A stretch of 64,000 nucleotides of DNA from positions 1,646,501 through 1,710,500 of the forward strand of contig NZ_AP017295.1 in NCBI RefSeq assembly GCF_001548375.1. The letters are read 5' to 3'. The stretch is from Nostoc sp. NIES-3756 (lineage in GTDB: Bacteria > Cyanobacteriota > Cyanobacteriia > Cyanobacteriales > Nostocaceae). The notes beneath the pieces were generated by a model. It ran no database searches, was not told the origin of the DNA, and saw only the letters and a program-made list of their open reading frames with translations. Numbering within the stretch: position 1 is the stretch's first letter; each line of letters opens with the position of its first letter. The position numbers were made by a program, and so were the translations under genes. This document shows positions 1 through 9,459 of the stretch, one piece after another.

Positions 1-2
1 TT

Positions 3-851
3 AACAAACCCAAATTTATCGCCCTGTGTAACGAATTAATCGAACGAAACTTAGGCGTTTACTGGGGAATTAATACCAGGGTGACGGATATATTACGGGA
101 TGAGCAAGAATTACCTCTTTACCGTAAAGCTGGACTAGTCCACGTTTCCTTGGGTACGGAAGCGGCGGCGCAATTAAAGCTGAACTTGTTCCGTAAAGAA
201 ACAACTATCGAAGAAAACAAACGGGCGATTCAACTTTTAAGACAAAATGGCATTGTGGCCGAAGCCCAATTTATTATGGGTTTGGAGAACGAAACCCCAG
301 AGACTATCGAAGAAACCTACAAGATGGCTTTGGACTGGAAAGCCGACATGGTGAACTGGAATATGTTTACCCCTTGGCCATTTTCCGAATTATTTCAGGA
401 TTTAGGCGATCGCGTCGAAGTCAGAGATTATTCTCAATACAACTTCGTCACCCCCATCATGAAACCAGACGCGATGGAACGGGAAGACGTTCTCAAAGGT
501 GTATTAAGAAACTACGCCCGTTTTTATCTACGTAAAACCTTTGAGTACTGGTTTGTCAAAGACTCCTTCAAACGTAAGTATCTATTAGGCTGCTTGAAAG
601 CATTTGTTAAAACCACCCTCAACAAACGCTTCTACAACCTAAACAGAGTCAAGTATAAAGGTTTACACACGGAAATTGAACTAGGTTTTGATGAATCGAA
701 GATTCTCACCCGCGAACAAATAGCCCAGCGCAAACAAGAACATCCCGAACTTATGGCAGATGTGAATTTCACGGGCAATATTTCTGCCTGTGGCGCACCT
801 AATGACCTGGAATATCACGAACAACAGGATTTGCCTATAAGTAACAATTGA
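3..851 (+). CDS. B12-binding radical SAM protein, BchE/ChlE-like (3' part)
   Basis: The gene enters from the left edge already in frame at base 3, so only the C-terminal 282 residues are visible. They hold the end of a radical-SAM barrel (GTEAAAQLKLNL, then FIMGLENETPETIEETYKMA) and the long C-terminal region of the BchE-type family. The N-terminal B12-binding domain and the CxxxCxxC iron-sulfur motif must lie upstream. Relatives include the oxygen-independent Mg-protoporphyrin IX monomethyl ester cyclase of chlorophyll synthesis (BchE/ChlE), but cyanobacteria carry several paralogues of unproven substrate. The family assignment is firm. The cyclase reaction is only a possibility. A chlorophyll 8-vinyl reductase lies 15 kb away but is not co-transcribed. 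Confidence 0.75.
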   Translation, partial: NKPKFIALCNELIERNLGVYWGINTRVTDILRDEQELPLYRKAGLVHVSLGTEAAAQLKLNLFRKETTIEENKRAIQLLRQNGIVAEAQFIMGLENETPETIEETYKMALDWKADMVNWNMFTPWPFSELFQDLGDRVEVRDYSQYNFVTPIMKPDAMEREDVLKGVLRNYARFYLRKTFEYWFVKDSFKRKYLLGCLKAFVKTTLNKRFYNLNRVKYKGLHTEIELGFDESKILTREQIAQRKQEHPELMADVNFTGNISACGAPNDLEYHEQQDLPISNN

Positions 852-877
852 TAATCAGTAATTGACCTAACCCCCAA

Positions 878-900
878 CCCCTTCCCTTGTAGGGAAGGGG
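878..900. repeat. GC-rich hairpin repeat between convergent genes
   Basis: A perfect 9-base inverted repeat (CCCCTTCCC, loop TTGTA, GGGAAGGGG) lies between the convergent ends of the radical-SAM gene and the membrane protein at 951-1613. It belongs to a dispersed family of Nostoc intergenic repeats. It could stop transcription, but no T-run follows on the plus strand. Confidence 0.5.
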
Positions 901-950
901 AGAAAGAATTAAAGCCTCTCTCCTTTTAGGGGTTATTACTCATTACCGAA

Positions 951-1613
951 TCAAGAAGAATACTGTTGTAATATCGAAGTCAAAGAATTGTGTTTACGCC
1001 AATCTAACAAATCAACCAAGGACTCCTTGCTTTCCTCAAATGGATTTCTTGGTTCTGCTGACATAACTGTCATTATAGGTTTCTTGATAGCCTGGATAGG
1101 AGTCATTGGCGGCCTTGCTGTCCTACGTGCGGAAATAGGATGAGGCTTGATAACAGGCTGTTGTTTCCTTGCGGCGCGGGATGGTGTAGATGGCACTAGA
1201 TGAGAAATAGCCTGCCGCTTTTGGACTTGAGGACGCTGTGTCGGTGGGTTAAGTAAACGGAAAATTACTAAACAACCACTAGCACAACTGAGAGCGATCG
1301 CTACTACCATCCACATTGGCAGAGGATCACTATTCTCGGCATTAGTAGTAATAATAGGTTGCTCAACTACTGCTGGCACTGGTTCTGCTTCCAACTGTTC
1401 CACATCACTTACATGGATTAGGCTATATAAGGATAAACTAGCTGTTCCCATAAGCGTTGTGAACACCCCAGCCAATAAAAGTAAGGGATGACGTGTCAGC
1501 AGATAGATAAAAATTTTGTAGCTACTGATGACTACAGATTTACCGCTTTTTAGCACTGCTTTAGGTCTTTTTACCTGATTTAGCTCATGCTTTATGCTCT
1601 GATTGTTTTCCAT
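951..1613 (-). CDS. hypothetical two-helix membrane protein
   Basis: I recognise no family. I chose ATG at 1613; an in-frame GTG lies two codons upstream at 1619. The 220-residue protein has a short basic cytoplasmic N-terminus. A hydrophobic segment near residues 48-70 is followed by an acidic, proline-containing linker, and a second hydrophobic segment lies near 100-122. A long soluble tail rich in Pro, Arg and Lys follows, with several PxxP-like stretches (RPQVQKRQ, ARRTARPPMTP). The C-terminus becomes amphipathic (LVDLLDWRKHNSLTSILQQ). It stands alone, convergent with the radical-SAM gene and separated from ddl by tandem repeats. No enzymatic motif is visible. Confidence 0.55.
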   Translation of the reverse strand: MENNQSIKHELNQVKRPKAVLKSGKSVVISSYKIFIYLLTRHPLLLLAGVFTTLMGTASLSLYSLIHVSDVEQLEAEPVPAVVEQPIITTNAENSDPLPMWMVVAIALSCASGCLVIFRLLNPPTQRPQVQKRQAISHLVPSTPSRAARKQQPVIKPHPISARRTARPPMTPIQAIKKPIMTVMSAEPRNPFEESKESLVDLLDWRKHNSLTSILQQYSS

Positions 1614-1763
1614 GATCACTTTCAGATTAATTCCCCTCTAGTTCATGATTGTACTAAAGGGGCGAGCTAAGAGGTATCCGTAGCCGATTTAACGATTTTA
1701 GTAGTCTTTTTGTGCCATCTAGGCTACAAAATTCGCTTTTCTGCCAAATTGGCTGCTTTTTGC

Positions 1764-1800
1764 TGTTGACTGTTGACTATTGACTATTGACTAATGACTA
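1764..1800. repeat. STRR heptamer repeat (TTGACTG/TTGACTA)
   Basis: Tandem heptamers of the form TTGACTG, TTGACTA and TTGACTAATGACTA. They run into the 3' end of ddl, so its last residues and stop codon lie inside the repeat. Confidence 0.85.
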
Positions 1801-2900
1801 GAATTGTGTCTTTCCATCGCAAATTGGACTAACCTATCTACCAATTCTGGAAAGGGGATGCCACTATAGGCCCAGAGTTGGGGATACATACTAGTAGCGG
1901 TGAACCCTGGTAGGGTGTTGATTTCGTTAATTAACACTTCTCCAGTAGCTTCCACGTAGAAAAAGTCTACTCTAGCTAGTCCAGCAGCGTCAACCGCAGC
2001 GAAGGCTTGCACAGCCATGTCTTGAATTTTACGGCTGATTTCGTCGGGAATAGCGGCAGGAATCAGTAAATCTGCTTTACCTTGAGTATATTTAGTTTCG
2101 TAATCATAAAAATCACTATCAAAGGTAATTTCGCCAACTACGGAAGCTTGGGGTTGGTCATTACCTAAAACAGCACACTCAACTTCCCTGGCTACGACTC
2201 CAGCTTCTACAATAATTCGGCGGTCATAGTGAGCGGCATTATCTAAAGCATTTTCTAATTCTTGGCGCGATCGCACTTTGGAAATCCCCACCGAAGAACC
2301 CAGGTTAGCAGGTTTAACAAAACAGGGGTAGCCCAAATCCGCCTCAATTTCATCACATAATTTGGGGAATACACAAGGATTAGACCATACCTGCGCTCTT
2401 GTAACAGCCTTATACTTCACCTGGGGAATACCAGCTTGGGCAAAAGCCATCTTCATCGCTATCTTATCCATCCCCAACGCCGAACCCAAAACGCCAGAAC
2501 CAACAAAAGGTATCTGCATGAGGGTAAGTAAGCCCTGAATTGTCCCATCTTCACCATTAGGCCCGTGCAGAATGGGAAACCAAACATCCACTTCCGCCAC
2601 TTGGGAAGGTGATTGCCAACGTTCGAGTGTTTGTTGTTGAGGGTTGGATACAATATTACTTTCGGCTGGTGATGAGGAGTTTGACGATTCTAATAGAGGT
2701 ACACCAGATTTAAGCACCTTTTGCGGCGCTTCGCCTGCTAACCACCGCCCATCCTTTTGGATATAAAAAGGCAATATTTCATACTTATTAGCATTTTCCC
2801 CAGCACTGAGAACTGAAGCGATCGCCCGTGCTGAATTTATAGAAACCTCATGTTCTCCAGAACGACCGCCAAACAACAATCCCACCCGCAACTTACTCAT
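1791..2900 (-). CDS. ddl: D-alanine--D-alanine ligase
   Basis: An ATP-grasp ligase that joins two D-alanines for the peptidoglycan stem peptide, in the cytoplasm. The N-terminus carries the family signature [31 protein letters not shown] and the glycine-rich GSSVGISKV segment shape the ATP and substrate sites. The C-terminal [21 protein letters not shown] supplies the metal-binding Glu and Asn. I chose ATG at 2900 because a GAGG Shine-Dalgarno lies about 8 bases upstream; a start six codons further out at 2918 has none. That gives 369 residues, normal for Ddl. The last residues (NSSH) and the stop codon fall in STRR heptamers. It is a single gene, divergent from the acyltransferase at 3015. 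Confidence 0.95.
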   Translation of the reverse strand: MSKLRVGLLFGGRSGEHEVSINSARAIASVLSAGENANKYEILPFYIQKDGRWLAGEAPQKVLKSGVPLLESSNSSSPAESNIVSNPQQQTLERWQSPSQVAEVDVWFPILHGPNGEDGTIQGLLTLMQIPFVGSGVLGSALGMDKIAMKMAFAQAGIPQVKYKAVTRAQVWSNPCVFPKLCDEIEADLGYPCFVKPANLGSSVGISKVRSRQELENALDNAAHYDRRIIVEAGVVAREVECAVLGNDQPQASVVGEITFDSDFYDYETKYTQGKADLLIPAAIPDEISRKIQDMAVQAFAAVDAAGLARVDFFYVEATGEVLINEINTLPGFTATSMYPQLWAYSGIPFPELVDRLVQFAMERHNSSH

Positions 2901-2952
2901 ATTTAATACCTCATACACACCCGACGCTGATAGCGTATCACAATTTTTCCGT

Positions 2953-3021
2953 GGTCAGTTGACTGTTGACTGTTGACTATGGACTATGGACTAATGACTA
3001 ATGACCAATGACTAATGACTC
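2953..3021. repeat. STRR heptamer repeat, supplies the start of the next gene
   Basis: About nine tandem TTGACTG, TGGACTA and TGACTAA-type heptamers between divergent ddl and the acyltransferase. The ATG at 3015 sits within the last heptamers. No separate Shine-Dalgarno is evident, so the repeat forms the ribosome-binding region. Confidence 0.85.
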
Positions 3022-3875
3022 TAACTTTGTCACAAAAGCAACGTACACGTAACACCAAACTTGGATGGTCTTTACAAGAGCGAGATCCTGAGTTTATTAA
3101 ATCTGTCATGCCCATATTGGGCTTTTTCTACGACCATTATTTCCGAGTACAAACCAGTGGTTGGGAACACATCCCCGCACAAGAGAAATTCTTAATTGTT
3201 GGTTCCCATAATGGTGGACTAGCGGCTCCTGATATGCTGATGATGATGTATGACTGGTTTCGCCGATTTGGAGTAGAACGACCAGTTTACGGACTCATGC
3301 ACCCCACCGTTTGGGAAGTTACTCCACCATTAGCGGGGCTTGTAGCTAAAACTGGGGCAATTATGGCTCATCCTAAAATGGCTTATGCTGCTTTACGCTC
3401 TGGGGCTAGTTTATTAGTGTATCCAGGGGGAGCAGAGGACGTTTTCCGACCCCATCATTTACGTAATAAAATCTATTTTGCTGGTAGACAAGGATTTATT
3501 AAACTAGCACTACGGGAAAATGTACCCATTATCCCGGCAATTTCCTCTGGCGCTCACGATACTTTAATTGTGCTAGCAGATATATATAAAATTGTTAGAC
3601 AGTTGCACGATCGCGGAATGCCTTGGTTACTTGGAATCGACCCAGTAGTATTTCCAATTTATCTAGGCTGGCCTTGGGGTTTATCAATTGGGCCACTGCC
3701 GAATATTCCTTTTCCTGTGACCATACACACGCGGATTTGTCCACCAATTGTCTTTGAACATTATGGCAGGGAAGCCGCAAGCGATCGCCATTATGTCAAT
3801 GAATGCTACAACTTGGTTTTAAGCAAGATGCAGCATGAGTTGGACAAATTAGTTTATGAGTCTGGTAATTCGTAA
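3015..3875 (+). CDS. lysophospholipid/diacylglycerol acyltransferase-like protein (LPLAT superfamily)
   Basis: A 286-residue acyltransferase of the LPLAT/DGAT2-like superfamily. The active-site block reads VGSHNGGLAAPD, where the His and the following Asp are further apart than in the usual HxxxxD of PlsC. The second conserved block is VYPGGAEDVFRPHH, typical of the MGAT/DGAT-like branch. A third is FIKLALRENVPIIPA. Such proteins transfer an acyl chain to a lipid alcohol at the membrane. The best-studied cyanobacterial relative that I know is Synechocystis Slr2103, linked to phytyl ester, triacylglycerol or acyl-plastoquinol formation. That equivalence is my inference. The gene starts inside STRR repeats and is followed by AATTCGT repeats. 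It is monocistronic by layout. Confidence 0.8.
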   Translation: MTLTLSQKQRTRNTKLGWSLQERDPEFIKSVMPILGFFYDHYFRVQTSGWEHIPAQEKFLIVGSHNGGLAAPDMLMMMYDWFRRFGVERPVYGLMHPTVWEVTPPLAGLVAKTGAIMAHPKMAYAALRSGASLLVYPGGAEDVFRPHHLRNKIYFAGRQGFIKLALRENVPIIPAISSGAHDTLIVLADIYKIVRQLHDRGMPWLLGIDPVVFPIYLGWPWGLSIGPLPNIPFPVTIHTRICPPIVFEHYGREAASDRHYVNECYNLVLSKMQHELDKLVYESGNS

Positions 3876-3965
3876 TTCGTAATTCGTAATTCGTAATTCT
3901 TAATTGTTTAATAGTCCATAGTTACTCATTTGACTATGGACTATTGACTATGGACTATTGACTAA
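3873..3965. repeat. AATTCGT tandem repeat followed by STRR heptamers
   Basis: Four or five copies of AATTCGT are followed by TATGGACTATTGACTA heptamers, between the convergent ends of the acyltransferase and nrdJ. The nrdJ stop codon lies in the last heptamer. Confidence 0.8.
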
Positions 3966-6259
3966 TTTGGACTTTGTTCAGGCATCATGCACTTATCAGA
4001 GTCACAACCTGCTGGGCCTACTTCCATTAACTCGCCAAAATCATAACGGCTGAGAACGGTGTAGAAATCATCAGTTTTGCGACGTTGGGCAACTTCTGCC
4101 ACCATTTGCTCATAGGTTTCTTTAGATATGGGTTCAAATGGTAGGCGTGGGAAAGTTTGATGGTCATCAAACCTAGCCAGTAGTGCAGCACTGATGTAGC
4201 CTTCATCGTTTTGAATGGCTTCCCAGATTTTTGTACCTAAAGTTTCCACTTCGTGTTCCCGCAGTTCAATGGTTGCAGATGTGTTGTGGGTGACGTAGAA
4301 CTTTTGCACCTGCATATAGAAATCCATTTGGGCGATCGCACCAAATTTACTGATTTCAATAGTATCAGCACCCGGTATATCAGCCCAAGGTACAGCAACA
4401 GGGATTTCTACTAGCCATTCAGTCACTCTGGGATCAAAGGGATCATTGAGTAAGTTACCTTGTTCATCCTTATCTGACTGCGACGGTATAACGTTGTAAC
4501 CGTAGTCAATACAAGCCAAAGCCACTGGGTCATTTTTACGGAAAGTAATCCGACGGATAAACCTTTGAGCTTTGGGAGGATGCCAACCAGGGCTAGCACC
4601 TGTTAAGAGTGATTTTGTGCCACTAGGCTGGACTGTAGTACAACGATTTGGACGTTTAATATTGTGGCGATCGCAATAATCCCACACTACTCGATGCACA
4701 ATCTCGCGCCAAGAGGTGAGATATTTTTCTTCCTCGCGTTTAAACGCCAAACCTTGGGTTGTTTCCGGTCTTCCTTCCTCCCACCAGCGCAACCAGTCCA
4801 CACCAAAAGCATTAACAAAGAAATCAAACAATCCAGTAAAGGAAACCCCCACAATTGGATCTAATTCCCGACTATATTGATAGCGCGGTTCTTGGAATTT
4901 ATGGTTTAACAGTGTGGCTACAGATAAAGCCCCAGCCGTGAAAGCCTCCTCTTGTTCCTTGTAATCAAATGGGTCAATTTGATTCAGGTGAACTTCTGAT
5001 AAATTACAGTGGAAGTCGCTACCAATAATTTCTCCGCAAGGATTAAGCCCATAACGAGCCAAGCGATGTTCTAACTCATTAGTATCTATATGAGGATAAT
5101 TTTCTTGTAACCAATTTTTAGCTGTTCCTTGCTCATAAGCTTTCAAGAAATCAACTTTCAAAGCTTGTGTAGGTAGCAAATCAATATTTGCCCTAGCTAC
5201 AGCTTCCCCAGCCCATTGAATCGCACCTTCACCACTGTAGTATTGTTTACGTACAGCATCAATGGATTCTTGCAGTGTTGGCTTACGGTGAAAAACTCTG
5301 GTATGATTCGCCATCCGTAAAGAATCACGCTCAGGATCAATGCGCCAGTTACCGTTTTCGTCTTGCTGCCATAGATTATCTTTGGCATTCGCTCCCAATT
5401 GGTCATCAGATGTAAACTGCCTCATACCCGCGCTTCTTCGGATGTTGCCAGCAACAATTGTTACGGCAGCTTCATCAATTAGCAGACAACACTCTACAGA
5501 GTTTAATGGTCTACCTACAGCTTTATTCAGGATGGCAGCACAGCGTTGATACAATCCCGGTAGCTTGACAGGATTAGCAACTCCACCAAAACCTTTGAGG
5601 GTTTCCCCCGCTTGGCGCACATCGCTCACATCAACAAATACTTGTACTTCATCAGTAAATCTTTCATCGGTGGAGAGTTCCAGCAGGGCTTGATAAGATT
5701 CAACCCAACCCTCACGACTATCTCCAACGTAGATAGTAACGTTGTTACCTTCTATATGAGTTTGTGTAAATTCACGACGTAAGTTTTTAGAAGTAGTGCC
5801 AATTTCTCCTTGAACGATAACATTCAAGCGATTACGGATGGGTGGGAGTTGATTAATATGTTGCGGTTCGATGACAGCCCCCGTCCCACAGCCCATCATT
5901 GCTAGATTCATCATCAACCCGAAGGCTTTCCAGTCTCTGAGGTTGGTAGATGTGCAATTATACGCGCCGGAAAAGTTCTTGGATTTGTTAACCCAGTCTG
6001 TACCCCCCACCCACAACCAACGACCACTGGGTAAGGCTTTGAGGTTACGTTGTGACTTTTCTAAAATTGCTACTTCTTCTTCAGTAAGCTTACCTAATTC
6101 AATTAAATCTTTGAGGGTGCGATCGCATACCTCATCCCATGTTTCCCTTAACCCCGCTTCTGTACGGCGGCTATATGTTCTAAAAAATACCGGATTAGCA
6201 GCCGGGGCAGATTCAGGAAACCTTGCACTCTGACGTTTTCTTTCAAGCTCACGAACCAT
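3962..6259 (-). CDS. nrdJ: adenosylcobalamin-dependent ribonucleoside-triphosphate reductase (class II)
   Basis: It reduces ribonucleotides to deoxyribonucleotides with adenosylcobalamin as radical source. The 765 residues are close to the monomeric Lactobacillus leichmannii-type enzyme. Visible marks are the N-terminal RTYSRR region, YNCTSTNLRDW with one redox Cys, the active-site loop LNPCGEIIGSDFHCNLSEVHL (given in part: NPCGEI, about residue 407), the substrate loop VQPSGTKSLLTGASPGWHPP, and a C-terminal Cys pair GPAGCDSDKCMMPEQ for re-reduction. ATG at 6259 fits the family. No intein or intron interrupts the frame, although class II reductase genes are common insertion targets. The gene appears monocistronic. 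Cobalamin dependence is from family knowledge. Confidence 0.95.
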   Translation of the reverse strand: MVRELERKRQSARFPESAPAANPVFFRTYSRRTEAGLRETWDEVCDRTLKDLIELGKLTEEEVAILEKSQRNLKALPSGRWLWVGGTDWVNKSKNFSGAYNCTSTNLRDWKAFGLMMNLAMMGCGTGAVIEPQHINQLPPIRNRLNVIVQGEIGTTSKNLRREFTQTHIEGNNVTIYVGDSREGWVESYQALLELSTDERFTDEVQVFVDVSDVRQAGETLKGFGGVANPVKLPGLYQRCAAILNKAVGRPLNSVECCLLIDEAAVTIVAGNIRRSAGMRQFTSDDQLGANAKDNLWQQDENGNWRIDPERDSLRMANHTRVFHRKPTLQESIDAVRKQYYSGEGAIQWAGEAVARANIDLLPTQALKVDFLKAYEQGTAKNWLQENYPHIDTNELEHRLARYGLNPCGEIIGSDFHCNLSEVHLNQIDPFDYKEQEEAFTAGALSVATLLNHKFQEPRYQYSRELDPIVGVSFTGLFDFFVNAFGVDWLRWWEEGRPETTQGLAFKREEEKYLTSWREIVHRVVWDYCDRHNIKRPNRCTTVQPSGTKSLLTGASPGWHPPKAQRFIRRITFRKNDPVALACIDYGYNVIPSQSDKDEQGNLLNDPFDPRVTEWLVEIPVAVPWADIPGADTIEISKFGAIAQMDFYMQVQKFYVTHNTSATIELREHEVETLGTKIWEAIQNDEGYISAALLARFDDHQTFPRLPFEPISKETYEQMVAEVAQRRKTDDFYTVLSRYDFGELMEVGPAGCDSDKCMMPEQSPN

Positions 6260-6614
6260 ATAACAAGTCTTATTGCTTATTCACAGATTACGACTATACG
6301 CCAAGTGAGTGGAGGATAAAAGATTGAAAATTTTTCCACTTTGCGCTATGTCTCATTTGTACAAATTGCCACACAAATTTATGGTGTATAATGTCTTTTC
6401 CTACCTAAAAAGGTTATATACGTAGTAGCAATTATTAATAGTATTAAAAAACCAATGAATAAAGAAAAACAGAAAAAATCATGAAGATTCAACCAAAAAA
6501 CTTTACTAAAATTTAATAATAATTACTTTTAGTATTGGCAAAACAACCTATTTTGACCAAGATAATTGTATTAAAAATTACGAATTATCAATTACGAATT
6601 ACGAATTATTAAAT
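6260..6614. other. intergenic region between divergent nrdJ and the PPOX gene
   Basis: 355 bases, AT-rich. The nrdJ promoter should lie in the left half. I see no cobalamin riboswitch core. The right end (about 6577-6612) is a run of AATTACG-type repeats that reaches the start of the next gene. Confidence 0.6.
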
Positions 6615-7193
6615 ATGTCCCTTGCTCCTTGGCGAAGTGCGATCGCTCATGCCCTCCACCGTAACCGCAGTTTAGTTTACTCCCGTTACCTACAATTAGC
6701 CACAGTCAAGCCAAATGGTCATCCAACTAACCGGACTATAGTTTTTAGGGGATTTTTAGCCGATACCAACCAGTTAAAATTCATTACCGATGCCCGTAGC
6801 GATAAAATCGACCAGATACAGCAGCAACCTTGCGCAGAAGCCTGTTGGTACTTTCCCAATACTAGAGAACAATTTCGTATTAGTGGCAGCTTAACACTAG
6901 TTAGCAGCAATGAATCTCACTCTCATCTCCAGCCAGCCCGAATTGCTACTTGGCAAGAACTTAGCGATGCAGCACGCTTACAGTTTGCTTGGCCTCATCC
7001 GGGTAAAGACAAAGAAGATCAGGCAGCTTTTAACCCACCGCCACCTGATCCCCAAGAACCAATACCAAATTTTTGCCTACTACTACTCGAACCCACACAG
7101 GTAGACCATTTACAATTACGAGGCGAACCACAAAACCGTTACCTCTATCGTCTTGATGACCAAGAATGGACTGTGCAAGCTGTTAACCCATAA
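6615..7193 (+). CDS. FMN-dependent PPOX-type flavoprotein (Npun_F5749/alr4036 family)
   Basis: A 192-residue split-barrel flavoprotein related to pyridoxamine 5'-phosphate oxidase. The N-terminal part has the family pattern APWRSAIAHALHRNRSLVYS and then LATVKPNGHPTNRTIVFRGF, which builds the FMN-binding strands. ARSDKIDQIQQQPCAEACWYF continues the fold. WPHPGKDKEDQAAFNPPPP is the cyanobacterial family signature. The C-terminus ends with RLDDQEWTVQAVNP. Its substrate is unknown; true PdxH activity is not implied. ATG at 6615 follows AATTACG repeats without a clear Shine-Dalgarno. There is no operon partner. Confidence 0.85.
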   Translation: MSLAPWRSAIAHALHRNRSLVYSRYLQLATVKPNGHPTNRTIVFRGFLADTNQLKFITDARSDKIDQIQQQPCAEACWYFPNTREQFRISGSLTLVSSNESHSHLQPARIATWQELSDAARLQFAWPHPGKDKEDQAAFNPPPPDPQEPIPNFCLLLLEPTQVDHLQLRGEPQNRYLYRLDDQEWTVQAVNP

Positions 7194-7263
7194 TGGGAAG
7201 TGGTATGGAGATGAGAACGGTTGTTTCAAACAATCATAGAAAAAATACCAATGTGTTTCAAAG

Positions 7264-7284
7264 CCTCTCCCCCAGGAGGAGAGG
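7264..7284. repeat. CCTCTCC hairpin repeat
   Basis: Inverted 7-mer CCTCTCC/GGAGAGG with a 7-base loop, between the convergent PPOX and cysE genes. It looks like a member of the same dispersed GC-rich intergenic repeats as the hairpin at 878-900. Confidence 0.45.
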
Positions 7285-7396
7285 GTTGGAGAGGGGTCAA
7301 AATCTCTGCTATAAAACGAGAAATCAGGACTGATAAATTTTTCTTTTTTTGTATGAAAGCAGAAAAGGGAAAGACGGGTTAGGTAATTTTGAATTT

Positions 7397-8155
7397 TTAT
7401 ATCCCTGCACCATCTAGAAATTCTTGAATTGCCCTATCCCTGAGGTTGCACCACTGGGAATCATGAGACATTTGTTCTTCTTGAGAAATCGTAGTAACTA
7501 AAGCAGGAGATTTAGAAACGGACTGATCTTGTAAAACTTGTATTTGTTGTTCCAACAATTCGATGCGGTCAACTAAAGCACGAATCACTTGAGCTTCAGA
7601 GTCTGGTAAATTGTTATGTTCCAGGGGATCAACTCTAGCACCGGAACGATAGACAATTCGTCCTGGGATACCTACAACTGTGCAGTTAGAGGGTACATCC
7701 CTTAATACAACAGACCCAGCACCAATACGCACGTTGTTGCCAACTTGAATATTACCGAGTACCTTAGCACCCGCACCAACAACAACATTTTCTCCGAGAG
7801 TTGGGTGACGTTTACCGCTTTCCTTACCCGTTCCCCCAAGGGTGACACCTTGGTAAATCAGGGCATAATCTCCAATAATCGCAGTTTCACCAATTACTAC
7901 ACCCATACCGTGGTCGATAAATACACCTTGTCCAATTGTTGCACCAGGATGGATTTCAATCCCTGTCAAAAATCGAGCAATATGAGAAATCAGGCGGGGA
8001 ATAAATGGTATACCGACACGATGAAGCCAGTTAGCTACCCGATGGAAGAATAGGGCTTGCAAACCGGGGTAACAAAACAAGACCTCCAGCAAGTTACGGG
8101 CAGCCGGGTCACGTTCAAATATAATACGAAAGTCCGCACGTAGTGTAGATAGCAC
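7397..8155 (-). CDS. cysE: serine O-acetyltransferase
   Basis: It makes O-acetylserine from serine and acetyl-CoA, the first step of cysteine synthesis. The N-terminal helical domain ([20 protein letters not shown]) is followed by a left-handed beta-helix of hexapeptide repeats: [61 protein letters not shown] chose GTG at 8155, giving 252 residues. It has GAGG 10 bases upstream and starts exactly at the conserved [13 protein letters not shown] at 8179 is also in frame but has no better signal. After the catalytic domain the C-terminus adds a Gln-rich helical tail ([18 protein letters not shown]), probably coiled coil. Confidence 0.93.
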   Translation of the reverse strand: MLSTLRADFRIIFERDPAARNLLEVLFCYPGLQALFFHRVANWLHRVGIPFIPRLISHIARFLTGIEIHPGATIGQGVFIDHGMGVVIGETAIIGDYALIYQGVTLGGTGKESGKRHPTLGENVVVGAGAKVLGNIQVGNNVRIGAGSVVLRDVPSNCTVVGIPGRIVYRSGARVDPLEHNNLPDSEAQVIRALVDRIELLEQQIQVLQDQSVSKSPALVTTISQEEQMSHDSQWCNLRDRAIQEFLDGAGI

Positions 8156-8527
8156 GAGATAGCACCCTCGGTAAAGCACAACAAGCTACTGTTTGATCAT
8201 ATCGCTCATGTTGTTAATTATTATGCAGACAAAAATTTTTCGTTCTGCACCAAGATTTTGACTCAGGACTGATGCACTCAATTATTTTTTAAGAGTGGGT
8301 ATAAGGGTTTTAAACACCAAAATCGGTCTTATTACACCTGTTTCACAAATCATCTACCAATAAGAATATATAAGTTAAAGGATACTGTTTTGCGTCTATC
8401 CTTTGCTACGCAAAGCTACCGCAAACGCCTTGCGGCGCATGGGCTTACCCTGCGGGTTCCGCTTTAGCGGTATGTCCGAGCTTTTAAATAATATTGTCAG
8501 CAACACCAAAGTACTTATGCAAGATAT
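8156..8527. other. intergenic region upstream of cysE with a dispersed palindromic repeat
   Basis: 372 bases. The cysE promoter should be in the first part. The left-central part is AT-rich without visible motifs. The right part carries the palindromic repeat listed at 8393-8480. Confidence 0.6.
8393..8480. repeat. dispersed GC-rich palindromic repeat
   Basis: A cluster of small inverted repeats (TTGCTACGCAA, CCGCAAACGCC, GCCTTGCGGC, CCGCTTTAGCGG). The 27 bases at 8401-8427 recur at 35537-35563 with three mismatches, so this is a dispersed family and not unique sequence. Confidence 0.7.
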
Positions 8528-9019
8528 CTATTGTTCTTGAACTGTTAAAGTGTAGTTGCGTTTGACACCAGGATTAAATGTAGCAATCCAGATGTGATAA
8601 GTACCTTTTCTCCAGTTGCGGTCATCAATACTAGCATCTTTGCTCTTTCCTGTGTCATCGCCACAACGAATTGTTGTATTGTCTGGCCCTTTGATTAATA
8701 GGGTAGTATCAGTTCCACCACTATTTATTTGTAATTTTAGATGAGGAAAGTCTTTCTCTAACACCATGATATGGTCTGGCTTAGGATCAGCAAAGCCAAC
8801 ACAAGGTTTTTTATCGCGATCGCGATTACTAATAGCAGATACAGAATAGCCACCACCTGTATAACCGGAAACTTTTCCCTGTGTTGGTGCAAACCCTGGA
8901 GATAAGTTCAATGTGGCAAAATTAGCTGTCTGTGCAATTACAGGTGTACTAATTACAGTTGCAGCCATAGCAAAAAACCAACCGCCTCGAAAATGCAGTC
9001 GGGGGCGACAATACTTCAT
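8528..9019 (-). CDS. secreted hypothetical protein with PPC-like C-terminal domain
   Basis: 163 residues. The N-terminus is a signal peptide: basic MKYCRPRLHFRGG, hydrophobic WFFAMAATVISTPVIA, cleavage likely after VIAQ/TAN. The mature part has beta-rich sequence ending in GTYHIWIATFNPGVKRNYTL, which resembles bacterial pre-peptidase C-terminal or jelly-roll domains found on exported proteins. Two Cys residues (KKPCVGF and TIRCGDD) could form a disulfide in the periplasm. ATG at 9019 has a strong GGAGG 6 bases upstream. No catalytic motif is seen. It stands alone between long AT-rich gaps. Confidence 0.7.
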   Translation of the reverse strand: MKYCRPRLHFRGGWFFAMAATVISTPVIAQTANFATLNLSPGFAPTQGKVSGYTGGGYSVSAISNRDRDKKPCVGFADPKPDHIMVLEKDFPHLKLQINSGGTDTTLLIKGPDNTTIRCGDDTGKSKDASIDDRNWRKGTYHIWIATFNPGVKRNYTLTVQEQ

Positions 9020-9459
9020 AGCAGCCCTCCAACAGGCTCTAATATTAATTCAGTAATCTTATATACATATTCTAATTAAAATTTTCCGCAAAAAATAAAC
9101 AATTTGTACCACCTTCAAATTTGTCACAAATTATGTATTTCCGATTAGTTTGATTTAATTATTTCTTAAAGAAGTTGATATTTTCATAGTATCTTCATGG
9201 ACGCATTTTATCTGCTTTATAAAGCAAAAATGTGCGGAATATAGCACATTACAGCTTTAGCTTGTTGTTAATACAATATTTATCCGCTTAACTCTAGTAT
9301 ATAGAAAGTGCTACTTTAATGCTGTATATTTGATTGACATAAATGAAGCAGGGAATAGAAAAACTAAAAGTTTACTTACCCCATATCCTCTGTTTGATTA
9401 TTAAGGAATTTATCGAAAAAATCATCTTTTAATCTTACAAAGTTTCTATTGAATCAAAC
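9020..9459. other. AT-rich intergenic region
   Basis: 440 bases without a credible gene. The promoter of the secreted protein is expected near 9050-9120. I see no repeats or strong hairpins. Confidence 0.5.

Noticed and set aside
3962..6259. Intein or group I/II intron in nrdJ
   Set aside because: The frame is continuous, of normal length and lacks splicing motifs.
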